Below are positions 1 to 7,518 of a DNA stretch of 64,000 bases, piece after piece. Made by a program: the position numbers and the translations under genes. Location: the NCBI GenBank assembly GCA_001464575.1, contig LNFE01000244.1, forward strand, positions 1 to 64,000. Direction: 5' to 3'. The notes below the pieces were generated by a model. That model was not told where the DNA came from. It made no database searches and saw only the letters and a list, made by a program, of their open reading frames with translations. Position 1 is the first letter of the stretch; every line of letters starts with the position of its first letter. This stretch comes from Acidobacteria bacterium Ga0077553. Lineage in GTDB: Bacteria; Acidobacteriota; Terriglobia; Bryobacterales; Bryobacteraceae.

Positions 1-1
1 C

Positions 2-24
2 CGGCAGGGCTCGATGCCCTGCCG
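2..24. repeat. Perfect 9-bp stem-loop at window start
   Basis: CGGCAGGGC (2-10) pairs with GCCCTGCCG (16-24) around the loop TCGAT. No T-run follows on the plus strand, so it is not a typical intrinsic terminator. The core GGGC-TCGAT-GCCC recurs at 4639-4651, which suggests a small repeated palindrome. The rest of 25-224 shows no gene I can support. Confidence 0.45.
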
Positions 25-224
25 AGCCGCTGCGGAGTTGGCATGCGGCGGGTGCCGGTGAGGCAGTCGCGGGCGCCGGGGAAAGCGGCGAAAACTCTGT
101 GGACGCCGTATGTGTGCGTGGACATGTCGAACGAGAGCCGTGCGCTGATGGTGGTGCCGCACTTTGCTTTGAGGCCCGGCTGTTTTCTACATCTCGGTTG
201 AGAGTGTATGATCGGTCGACGACT

Positions 225-1918
225 ATGCGTGGATCAATTCTTTTGTCCGTTTTGATGGCCCTGCCGCTGGCGGCGCAGGGGCCGGAGATGTATCCGTTGG
301 GACCCGATTCGCAGGTGAAGCCGGGGGTGCCGCAGGGCACGATAACGAAGTACGAGTGGTCGAACTCGAAGATCTTTCCGGGGACGACGCGGGACTACTG
401 GACCTACGTGCCGGCGCAGTACAACTCAAGCAAGCCGGCAGCGACGGGCGCTGGCGCGTGCCGGTGGTGCTAGACAACCTGATCGCGAGCGGCGAACTGC
501 CCCCGATTGTCGGTATCTTCATCAACCCCGGGGTGATGCCGGCAGCGCATGCCAACGCCGAGGCCCGCTACAACCGGAGCTTTGAGTACGACGCGCTGGG
601 CGACCGCTACGCGCGGTTTCTGATCGAGGAGATTCTGCCCGAGGTGGGCAAGAAGCTGAACCTCACGACCGACCCAAATTTGCGCGGGTTGATGGGCTCG
701 TCGTCGGGCGCCATTGCGGCGTTTAACGCGGCGTGGGAGCGGCCGGACCATTTCCGGCGGGTGCTGAGCACGATCGGCACGTTCGTGAACATCCGCGGCG
801 CGCAGGATTTTCCGACGCGGATCCGGAAGTTTGAGCCGAAGCCGCTGCGCGTGTTTCTGCAGGACGGGCGGAACGACAACAACATCTACGCGGGCAGCTG
901 GTGGGTAGCGAACCAGGACATGGCGTCGGCGTTCGAGTGGGCCGGCTATGAGTACACCTTCGTGGTGGGCGAGGAGAAGCACAACAGCATCCACGGGTCG
1001 GCGATTCTGCCGGACGCGATGCGCTGGCTCTGGAAGGATCCGGCGAAGCCGATCAGCAACCGGCTGCGGCCGGGGGACCGGCAGTTTTCGCGGATGATTG
1101 CGGGGGATAGCAAATGGGAGCTGGTGAGCGAGGGCCATCAGTTCACCGAGGGACCGGCTGTGGACCGCGAGGGGAATCTATACTTTTCCGATCCGCGGGC
1201 GAGCAAGATCTTCCGGATGATCGACGGGAAAGTGAGCCTTTTCAAGGAGGACACGGGGAACGCGAACGGGCTGATGTTCGGGCCGGACGGGAAGCTGTAC
1301 GCCTGCGAGAACGGGCGGCGGCGCATTGTGGCCTACGACGTGAAGACGGGCGTGGCGACGCCGGTGGTGACGGATGTGACGTCGAACGACCTAGTCATCA
1401 ACGCCAAGGGGGAGATCTGGTTTACGGACCCGACGGCGAAGAAGGTTTGGTACGTGCGGCCGGGGAGCGAAAAGCGGATGGTGCATGAGGGTTTGGAGTT
1501 TCCGAACGGGATCATGCTGTCGCCGGACCAGACGTTGTTGACGGTGGCCGATAGCCGGAGCAAGTGGGTATGGTCGTTTCAGATTGGGCCGGACGGAGGA
1601 TTGCTGAACGGGCAGCCGTTTTACCGCCTGGAAACGAACGACATGAGCAGCGCGTCGAGCGCGGACGGGATGACGATGGACACCGAGGGGTACCTTTGGG
1701 TAACGACGAACATCGGGTTGCAGATTTGCGACCAGCCGGGGCGCGTGACGGCGATTTTGAATAAGCCGCAGCCGGGGAGTTTGTCGAACGTGGTGTTTGC
1801 CGGGAAGGAGTTGGATACGGTGTACGTGACGGCGGGGGACAAGGTGTTCCGGCGGAAGGTGAACCGGAAGGGGTTGACGCCGTGGTCGCCGGTGAAGCCG
1901 CCGAAGCCGGGGCTGTAA
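225..1918 (+). pseudogene. Esterase (enterochelin esterase-like) / SMP-30 gluconolactonase fusion, frameshifted by an internal deletion
   Basis: The ATG at 225 opens a signal peptide (MRGSILLSVLMALPLAAQG) and an esterase N-terminus reading VPAQYNSSKPAA. The frame then breaks at about 445-455. The homologous sequence resumes one frame over at SDGRWRVPVVLDN and stays open to the TAA at 1918. It includes the nucleophile motif GSSSGA, a conserved H in EEKHNSIHG, and then an SMP-30/gluconolactonase beta-propeller (EGPAVDREGNLYFSDP, NGLMFGPDGKLY, FPNGIMLSPDQ). Homologous esterases normally have about a dozen extra residues (an MVFQDG-type strand plus linker) at the break, so a short out-of-frame deletion fits better than a one-base error. 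The intact protein would be periplasmic or secreted and act on esters and sugar lactones. An assembly error remains possible. Confidence 0.7.
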
Positions 1919-1945
1919 GAAGACACCCTGCGAACAGGCGGGGGA

Positions 1946-1979
1946 TTCCTGGGGCCAGAGCGGCCCCAGGAACGATTTT
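1946..1979 (+). terminator. Intrinsic terminator between convergent genes
   Basis: TTCCTGGGGCC (1946-1956) and GGCCCCAGGAA (1962-1972) form a perfect 11-bp stem with the loop AGAGC, followed by CGATTTT. The T-run lies on the plus strand, after the esterase/SMP-30 pseudogene. It sits just beyond the terminase-like gene stop at 1980-1982. Confidence 0.7.
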
Positions 1980-3392
1980 CTAGCGCTTGGGCAGCAGTAC
2001 TTCCTTCCGGCTCTGGACGAGGAACCACATGGCCAGGGCGCTGGCGAAGACCAGGTCGTCGTGTTCCGGCTGGCGGCCGTCGGAGCGGAAGTGCACCAGT
2101 TCGTGCTCGAAGTCGCCGAAGCCGGGGGCGTCGAGCGGCAGATGGATCAGGTTTCGCTCAAAGGCCGACCGCAGGCGCGTCAGCAGGTCTGGGCGCGGAA
2201 TGCCGGTGTAGCTGTCTTTCAGATCGGACTTCGATAGGCCGCCCGTGATGGTGACCGGGTGGAAGTACACCTTGTCCAGAGCTTTTGAGGCGCGCATCAG
2301 TTCGATCAGCGTCCCTTCCCCGGTGGCATCCATGGCCAAAGTGACTTTGGGTGTGTAGGGTGCATGAGCTTCCTGGCAGCGGCTGAGGATGGTTTTCAGC
2401 CGGGCCGGCAGATCGAAATAGGCGCTGCCGAGCGGCAAGGATTCCGCGTGCAGCAAGTTGATGCGCGGATGCAGTTCGCGGCCCATATCGACGGGATTCT
2501 GCTGGCCTTCAAACCAGTTGAGGGCCAGGACGACGATGGCTGAATGGTCGATGCGCTTGCCGACGTCGACGCCGACGAAGAACTCGGTGGCCGACGGCAG
2601 CGGCTTGCCGCGAACCGGCGGCGGAACGGTGGCCGCGGCGATGAGTTCGCGGTCCAGAAACTGGGTCTTGCTGGCGATGAAGGCGCATTCGTACTCCTGC
2701 CGATAGAGGGCTTCGCCGAGGAACTCGCGTTCGAGGGCCAGGAACTCGGGGGAAATGCGCGGGCACTCCGTGGCCGGGGCGAACCAGACGCTCCAGGCGG
2801 GGGTGGGCTTGGTGCAGATATCGTGGAAGCGGCCGGTTTGGCCATCGGGCGTGGAGAGAACCCACATGGCTCCGTTCGACACGGCGAGCATGGGGGAGAT
2901 CGCCTGGAAGATCGCGTCGTCGACGAAGGCAGCTTCATCGACGATGATGACGGTGACGCTGGCATAGGAGCGGGCGGTGGCCGGTACATCCGAGAGGGCC
3001 ACGAAGCGCGAGCCGTTGGGCAGCACGAGGGAGCGCGGATTGTTGCCGTCGGTTCGATTGCGGATGCCGAGCATTTGCGTGAATTCGCGGATGCGGCCGA
3101 GCAGTTCGCCGGCCTGGCGGCCGACCGGGCAGAAGATGAGGATCAGCGACTTGGGGCGCGTGAGTGCGATATGGAGCGCCTTGGTGGCGGCGATCTGCGT
3201 CTTGCCGAGTTGGCGGCTGGTGCAGAGGGCGATGCGCAGGGCTTCGAGATCGAGCAGCTTGATCTGGAGCGGGTCTGGGGTGAAGCCGAGGGCCTCGGCG
3301 GCCCAGACGGACGCGGCAGGCAGGGGACCAAAGCCGGCGGCGCCGTCGAACGACACGCGACCGGGGGGTGAGTCCAGTTCGAAGAAGAGCAT
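1980..3392 (-). CDS. Orphan phage-terminase-large-subunit-like ATPase/nuclease
   Basis: This 470-residue protein has the two-domain layout of terminase large subunits. The N-terminal ATPase has a deviant Walker A, SRQLGKT (59-65), a Walker B VIIVDEAAF (148-156) and a coupling motif LSTPDG (179-184). The C-terminal RNase-H-fold nuclease shows three acidic clusters: VGVDVGKRIDHSA (273-285), LAMDATGEG (352-360) and HDDLVFA (444-450). In phage these proteins cut and package DNA. Here there is no portal, capsid, protease or small terminase, so packaging is unlikely; the role is unknown. The STGPRTPEGK-type gene lies 112 bp upstream on the same strand, probably co-transcribed. The start is ATG 3392 and the stop is TAG. 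Family assignment is firm; function is inferred only. Confidence 0.8.
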   Translation of the reverse strand: MLFFELDSPPGRVSFDGAAGFGPLPAASVWAAEALGFTPDPLQIKLLDLEALRIALCTSRQLGKTQIAATKALHIALTRPKSLILIFCPVGRQAGELLGRIREFTQMLGIRNRTDGNNPRSLVLPNGSRFVALSDVPATARSYASVTVIIVDEAAFVDDAIFQAISPMLAVSNGAMWVLSTPDGQTGRFHDICTKPTPAWSVWFAPATECPRISPEFLALEREFLGEALYRQEYECAFIASKTQFLDRELIAAATVPPPVRGKPLPSATEFFVGVDVGKRIDHSAIVVLALNWFEGQQNPVDMGRELHPRINLLHAESLPLGSAYFDLPARLKTILSRCQEAHAPYTPKVTLAMDATGEGTLIELMRASKALDKVYFHPVTITGGLSKSDLKDSYTGIPRPDLLTRLRSAFERNLIHLPLDAPGFGDFEHELVHFRSDGRQPEHDDLVFASALAMWFLVQSRKEVLLPKR

Positions 3393-3447
3393 GGGGGTTC
3401 TCTATGGGGTTCAGGTTGCGGTTCGCCAGAGTCCGGGACGCCGGATG

Positions 3448-3655
3448 GCTTCGGTTGGGTTCGTTTGTCGGGTTTCGGTGGGCGGGACCGCTGGTTGCGA
3501 TCGGTTAGGAGCCGCCGCCGGCGGTTCTGGTTTTCGGTTTGGGTTCGGTTTCGGTTTCGGGTTCGGCGCGGAATGGGGGCCGGCGGTTGGGGGCAGCGAT
3601 CGCGAAGCCGAATCCGGCGTGGGCGACGAGCGGCTTCGGTTGGGTTCGTTCGTCG
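3448..3655. repeat. 23-bp direct repeat and TTCGGTT-rich low-complexity tract
   Basis: GCTTCGGTTGGGTTCGTTTG at 3448 recurs at 3633 with one mismatch over 23 bp (3448-3470 and 3633-3655). Between the copies, 3533-3570 is a run of short TTCGGTT-like units that encode the Glu/Pro/Thr/Lys-rich tail of the adjacent protein. One repeat copy lies inside that gene and the other just past its stop at 3505, as expected if slippage or partial duplication remodelled its 3' end. Confidence 0.55.
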
Positions 3656-4362
3656 TGGTTTTGTGGGGTTTCGATGGGGGCCTCTTCTGTGTTTTGAACG
3701 GGTTCCGGGTTTGAGGCGGGTGGGATTTCATCGGGTTCCGGTTGGGGTTTCGGAGCGGTGGTGTAGACCTTCTGCGGGACGCTCCGTTCGGGGTCGAAGG
3801 CCATGGGCGGTCCGGCGATGGGATCGAGAATGCGCAGTTGGCGGAGTTCGCGGTAGGCCGCGGCGATGCTGCGTTCGGCGGCGGCCATGTCGTGGCGGAG
3901 CGGGGGGAATCCGCCGTCGGGGGCAGTGCAATTTTTGTAGGCGAAGCCGAGGGCGACGGCGCCGCTGCATTCGGGCAGGGCTTGGTGCTTGATTTTATGG
4001 CCGACGGTTTGGAACTGATCTTCGAGCAGGACGAGGCGGATGCAGCGGAGGCGGCGGATCTCCCATTGGGCCGCGGCGACGCGATGGACGATTTCGAGTT
4101 CGACTTCGTCGCGCGGGGCGAGTTTGGCGACGAGGGCTTCGACGGAGCGGACGTATTCGGCGACGGGTTCGCCGGGGAGGAGGACGGTGTTGACTTTGGC
4201 GGAGTAGTCGATGATTTGGGCGCGACGGCCGTGTTTAGTGGAGTTGTGGCGGGCGCGGGCTTTGCCTTCGGGGGTGCGGGGGCCGGTGCTTTTCTGGGCG
4301 TTGGCGCGATTGGTGGCGGCGCGTTTGGCCTTTTTCTCTTCGGGGGTGAGGGTGCTGGGCAT
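3505..4362 (-). CDS. STGPRTPEGK-motif protein, partner of terminase-like gene
   Basis: This 285-residue protein of unknown function has an Arg/Lys-rich N-terminus with the signature STGPRTPEGKARARHN (25-40) followed by STKHG. From memory, this signature defines a very abundant, uncharacterised family in Acidobacteriota and Planctomycetes. The middle (about 55-185) is predicted helical with many Arg and Glu residues. The last 90 residues are low-complexity Pro/Glu/Lys/Thr, encoded by short tandem repeats. ATG 4362 is preferred over an upstream TTG (4380) because GGAG lies 7 nt before it. The gene precedes the terminase-like gene on the same strand. The basic motif could bind nucleic acid, which would fit a small-terminase-like or adaptor role, but this is speculation. 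Confidence 0.65.
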   Translation of the reverse strand: MPSTLTPEEKKAKRAATNRANAQKSTGPRTPEGKARARHNSTKHGRRAQIIDYSAKVNTVLLPGEPVAEYVRSVEALVAKLAPRDEVELEIVHRVAAAQWEIRRLRCIRLVLLEDQFQTVGHKIKHQALPECSGAVALGFAYKNCTAPDGGFPPLRHDMAAAERSIAAAYRELRQLRILDPIAGPPMAFDPERSVPQKVYTTAPKPQPEPDEIPPASNPEPVQNTEEAPIETPQNHDERTQPKPLVAHAGFGFAIAAPNRRPPFRAEPETETEPKPKTRTAGGGS

Positions 4363-4391
4363 GGGGTGTCTCCTGGGCAAAATGAGGGCGT

Positions 4392-4429
4392 AAAAAGGCG
4401 AACGCCCCGCCGGGAAGACGGGGCGTTCG
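4392..4429 (-). terminator. Terminator-like hairpin in the leader of the STGPRTPEGK gene
   Basis: On the minus strand CGAACGCCCCG (4429-4419) pairs perfectly with CGGGGCGTTCG (4409-4399) over a 9-nt loop and is followed by CCTTTTT. It ends about 30 nt before the ATG at 4362. No minus-strand gene lies upstream that needs termination, so it may be an attenuator or the end of a small transcript. Confidence 0.5.
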
Positions 4430-4787
4430 AAAGGGCGCCAGACTCACTTTTGATTTGAACGTAGCAGGCTAGGAGGCGAAAAATGGATCGGCGGGGGGAG
4501 CAGAAACGGCTGCAAGCTATTGCAGGGATAGGGACTTAAAAATATTCGAATTGGTCGTCAACGACTTCGGCGGAGTGGGCAAGTTTGGGCAGTGCGGCAG
4601 TTAATTAATTGAAAGCAAATGAGTTGTTCGCCCGGGAGGGGCTCGATGCCCCGAATGGCCGGGCGGTGGCGACCCGAAGGGGCAATTGGCGGATTGACGA
4701 TGGCCGGACGTCCGTCTTACTAGGCGGTGTCGCTAGGTGCGGGACACGCTAGTTCTGTGCCGCCATCCTCTCGGCCACCATCCTTTG
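4430..4787. other. Intergenic region without a recognisable gene
   Basis: No open frame with coding character was found here. The only structure seen is a short stem-loop GGGGC-TCGAT-GCCCC (4638-4652), whose core matches the one at 8-18. The stretch around 4533-4625 is AT-richer than its surroundings and could hold promoters for the divergent neighbours, but no convincing -35/-10 pair was identified. Confidence 0.4.
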
Positions 4788-4809
4788 GTATCCTACCGCA
4801 GTAGGATAC
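4788..4809 (+). promoter_or_regulatory. Palindromic operator overlapping the antitoxin ribosome binding site
   Basis: GTATCCTAC (4788-4796) and GTAGGATAC (4801-4809) are perfect 9-bp inverted arms separated by CGCA, ending 4 nt before the antitoxin ATG (4814). The right arm contains AGGA (4803-4806), 7 nt from the ATG, so the ribosome binding site lies inside the palindrome. Toxin-antitoxin operons are commonly repressed by the antitoxin at such sites. In RNA the same sequence could also fold and hide the ribosome binding site. Confidence 0.65.
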
Positions 4810-4813
4810 TTTT

Positions 4814-5089
4814 ATGCCGCTTGGTAACCCATCGCCCAAACTCGCTATCACTGTAGACCCGGAGACGCACAAAGACGTGAAGGCCGCGGCGAACCGCGAA
4901 GGCTTGAGTGTTTCGGCGTGGATGACGATCGCGGCGCGGGAGGCGCTGCAGCGCCGGGCCGGATTGGCGGCGGTGGCGCAGTGGGAGAAGCAGCACGGGG
5001 CGTTTACGGAAGCGGAGATGGAAGAGGCCCGCCGGAGCGTGGGGGCGCAACTTCGCCGCGCTGCGCCGAGGACGCGCCGTTCCGCATGA
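4814..5089 (+). CDS. Type II antitoxin, RHH-like (VapB-type)
   Basis: This 91-residue protein begins with a predicted ribbon (KLAITVDPETHKDVKAAA) and helices (EGLSVSAWMTIAAREAL), as in ribbon-helix-helix antitoxins. A conserved-looking segment follows (WEKQHGAFTEAEMEEARR), probably the toxin-binding arm. The ATG at 4814 has AGGA 7 nt upstream. The stop TGA (5087-5089) overlaps the toxin start in an ATGA junction, so the pair is translationally coupled. It is expected to bind the PIN toxin and repress the operon at the palindrome directly upstream. Confidence 0.75.
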   Translation: MPLGNPSPKLAITVDPETHKDVKAAANREGLSVSAWMTIAAREALQRRAGLAAVAQWEKQHGAFTEAEMEEARRSVGAQLRRAAPRTRRSA

Positions 5090-5466
5090 GCGCCTTTGTT
5101 TACGACTCCGCCGTGCTGGTGGCGGCGGACCGCAACGAACGGAGGACGTGGGCCGAACACAAGGCCCGGTTGGAGTTCGGAGCGATTCCGGTGGTTCCTG
5201 CGCCGGTAGTCGCCCAAGTGAGCCGCTCCCCGCAGCAGGCCCAACTCCGCCGCTTTCTCGCCGGCTGCCGAGTGGTGGCGCTCGACGAGCGCGATGCGCA
5301 CACGGCCGGCCGCTTGCTGGGCAAGACGTCCACCACCGATGTGGTGGATGCGGTGGTGGTAACGGTTGCCTTGGCAGAGAAAGCGATCATCGTGACGGGC
5401 GACCCAGCCGATATCGAGCGACTGGTGAGCGCGTCCGGACAGCAGGCCGTGGTGGTGAGCGCTTAA
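5086..5466 (+). CDS. PIN-domain toxin (VapC-like ribonuclease)
   Basis: This 126-residue PIN-fold protein starts at ATG 5086 in a 4-nt overlap with the antitoxin. Acidic residues typical of the metal site are D7 (VYDSAV), D85 and D88 (TTDVVDAV) and D106 (TGDPAD). The usual PIN glutamate in the second motif is replaced by Q44 (VVAQVSR). I recall related actinobacterial PIN toxins with Q here, so it may be a subfamily trait rather than inactivation. VapC toxins usually cleave specific tRNA or rRNA sites; the target here is not known. Confidence 0.75.
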   Translation: MSAFVYDSAVLVAADRNERRTWAEHKARLEFGAIPVVPAPVVAQVSRSPQQAQLRRFLAGCRVVALDERDAHTAGRLLGKTSTTDVVDAVVVTVALAEKAIIVTGDPADIERLVSASGQQAVVVSA

Positions 5467-5541
5467 TCGTCCCGCCGCTGTGCGCTTGCGAGTTTGTTGG
5501 GGTCCGTACTGGACGGGACGAGCAGCGGCCGACAGGGGAGT

Positions 5542-5799
5542 GTGGTCCTGGACTTACCCAAAGGGCTAACGTCGGCATGCGGCGAACCGGGAGCCGATCT
5601 GTCGCAGACGCTGCTTGAGAAGTTAGCCGTTGCAGCTTACCGGGAGAATAAAGTGTCCACGCGTCAGCTTCGACGGATCCTGGGATTCGAGACCCAGTAC
5701 GAACTCGATGGTTTCTTGAAGGCCCAGCAGGTCTGGCTCGAGTATTGGGAGCAAGACCTTGCCCGCGATCGAAGGACCCATGAGCATTTCGGGATCTGA
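5542..5799 (+). CDS. Orphan UPF0175 family antitoxin
   Basis: The frame encodes VVLDLPKGL, then a helical region (LSQTLLEKLAVAAYRENKVS) and the family signature RRILGFETQYELDGFLKAQQ. UPF0175 proteins are antitoxins usually paired with a DUF3368 PIN toxin. Neither the region before nor after encodes one, so this copy looks orphaned. The start is uncertain: GTG 5542 gives a typical 85-residue protein but has a crowded ribosome site; TTG 5494 would add 16 residues. It lies 75 bp after the PIN toxin gene on the same strand. Confidence 0.6.
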   Translation: MVLDLPKGLTSACGEPGADLSQTLLEKLAVAAYRENKVSTRQLRRILGFETQYELDGFLKAQQVWLEYWEQDLARDRRTHEHFGI

Positions 5800-5902
5800 C
5801 GTGGCTGCTGGAGCGAAGAAGCCGGGCCTTCGCCGTTCCTTTGGGGCAGGATCCTGCCGGTAGGCGTTCGACGGCAGAGCGGGAGAGCTGACGAAATACG
5901 AA

Positions 5903-6097
5903 GTGATTCTTTACTGGAGCTGGGAAGACGATGCCTTCATCGCGGAGGTACCGGAGTTACCTGGTTTTGCCGCAGACGGGGCTACCCGGCAGGAGGCGCT
6001 TGCCAAGGTGGGTATGGTGATGGGCGAATGGATCGAAACGGCGAAAGAACGGGGCCGCGAGATTCCTGAGCCGAAGGGCCGTTTGTTCTTCGCATAG
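5903..6097 (+). CDS. HicB-like antitoxin, solitary
   Basis: The protein matches the HicB fold: a short strand (VILYWSWEDDAFIAEVPE), the LPGFAADG turn, a helix (ATRQEALAKVGMVMGEWIE) and the C-terminal IPEPKGRLFFA. Homologs start MKYEVI; here the equivalent codons read ACG AAA TAC GAA GTG (5891-5905). The expected ATG is therefore ACG, and GTG 5903 is the nearest usable start, trimming four residues. GGGAG (5881-5885) lies correctly spaced for the ACG position. No HicA toxin is adjacent. The stop is TAG. Confidence 0.6.
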   Translation: MILYWSWEDDAFIAEVPELPGFAADGATRQEALAKVGMVMGEWIETAKERGREIPEPKGRLFFA

Positions 6098-6123
6098 CGG
6101 GCGGCGGCGGCAGCGCGGCGGTG

Positions 6124-6999
6124 CTAGCTTCCTGGGGTTTTCGTTGCTCCCTCGGTGCGGGCATTCATGCCGAAATCGCGCTCGACGGAATCGTACCAGG
6201 CTGCATCCTCCTGGGCGCTCCAGTCGACCCATTGCTCGTCGCTCTGGCCGCTTCGCCAAGCGAGAAAGGGCTCGGCATCGGGACCGGAGGGATGGCGCAG
6301 TTTCCAAGTTCCGCTCTCGATAATGTGGCGGATCACCGCGGCGGTGACTTCGGGCGGGACCGGGTTGGCGAGCGCCGCGCGGAAGAGGCCGGACATCCGG
6401 GCGGTGTGCGGGTACAGGGACTCTTCGGGGTTGGTGATCGCCTGCGCCATGCGGGTGTTCTGAATCCCCGGTTCCACAATCGCGACCCGGATGCCGAAGG
6501 ATTTCACTTCGCCCGCCAACGCTTCGCTGATCGCTTCCACCGCGAACTTGGAGGCGCTGTAGGCACCCAGCGGCGAATTGGAGATGCGGCCAGCGACCGA
6601 GGAGATGTTGACGATACAGCCGCTGCGCCGCTCCCGCATTTGCGGCAGGACCGCCTGGATGCAGCGCACCGTACCGAGGTAGTTCGTATTCATGACCTGG
6701 GCGACGGCCTCGATCGGCAGTTCCTCCACCGAGCCATGCACCTCGATGCCGGCGTTGTTGACCAGCACATCGATGGGCGATTCGATGGCCGCGAAGCAGG
6801 CGCGGACGGACTCGTCGGAATCGACATCGAGGGTGCGGATTTCGATGGGAAGATTCTCCGCGGCGGCGGTCTCTGCGAGTCGGGGAGCGCCAGCCGGATT
6901 GCGCATGGTGGCGATGACGCGGTGTCCCGCGCGTGCGAGTTCGAGTGCGGTGGCCAGCCCGATGCCGGTGCTACAGCCGGTGATCAAAACGGTGCCCAT
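6124..6999 (-). CDS. Short-chain dehydrogenase/reductase (SDR)
   Basis: This 291-residue classical SDR has the nucleotide-binding motif TGCSTGIG (7-14), NNAG, the catalytic serine region IVNISSVAG and YSASK. It is an NAD(P)-dependent oxidoreductase of unknown substrate. The C-terminal 60 residues (ending in FGMNARTEGATKTPGS) extend beyond the core fold. ATG 6999 is chosen because the Rossmann motif starts at residue 5. It is divergent from the NTF2-like gene, with 94 bp between starts. Confidence 0.8.
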   Translation of the reverse strand: MGTVLITGCSTGIGLATALELARAGHRVIATMRNPAGAPRLAETAAAENLPIEIRTLDVDSDESVRACFAAIESPIDVLVNNAGIEVHGSVEELPIEAVAQVMNTNYLGTVRCIQAVLPQMRERRSGCIVNISSVAGRISNSPLGAYSASKFAVEAISEALAGEVKSFGIRVAIVEPGIQNTRMAQAITNPEESLYPHTARMSGLFRAALANPVPPEVTAAVIRHIIESGTWKLRHPSGPDAEPFLAWRSGQSDEQWVDWSAQEDAAWYDSVERDFGMNARTEGATKTPGS

Positions 7000-7093
7000 T
7001 GAGGAGGAAGAGTACAACACGCCAAACGCCTTGGCAAGGGGCGGCCGGAACGTTTCCCCTTCGCACAACCGGCGGCTGGTAGAATCAGCGGCG

Positions 7094-7501
7094 ATGTTGT
7101 CTAGTGTCTTGGAGTTGGAAGAGTTCGCCGCGCGGTACACCGCGGCATGGTGCAGCCAGAATCCCGAACGTGTCGCCGCGTTCTATGCGCCGCACGGCTC
7201 GCTGCAGGTCAACGATGGTCCTCCGGCCGTTGGGCGCGCGGCGATCGCGGAGGTGGTGCGCTCCTTTATGGTGGCGTTTCCGGACCTCTGCGTTGGGCTG
7301 AAGGAGATGCGAGGTGAGGCGGGAGCGCCGGAGTACCATTGGACGCTGTCCGGGACCAACACGGGGCCGGGCGGAACCGGGCGGCGGGTTCAGATCAGCG
7401 GCTTCGAACGGTGGTCGATGGGCAGCGACGGTCTGATTGCTTCGTCGCTTGGCTATTTCGACGCGACCGAGTATGGCCGGCAACTCGCAGACGGCAGCTG
7501 A
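7094..7501 (+). CDS. NTF2-like / SnoaL-type protein
   Basis: This 135-residue single-domain protein has the SnoaL/NTF2 pattern: an N-terminal helix ending YTAAWCSQNPERVAAFYAPHG, a VGRAAIAEVVRSFMVAFPDL helix-strand segment, and the closing strands HWTLSGTNTG and RVQISGFERW. The family includes small cone-shaped enzymes and ligand-binding proteins. No specific reaction can be assigned. Confidence 0.7.
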   Translation: MLSSVLELEEFAARYTAAWCSQNPERVAAFYAPHGSLQVNDGPPAVGRAAIAEVVRSFMVAFPDLCVGLKEMRGEAGAPEYHWTLSGTNTGPGGTGRRVQISGFERWSMGSDGLIASSLGYFDATEYGRQLADGS

Positions 7502-7518
7502 CGCCGGGCCGGCGCAGG

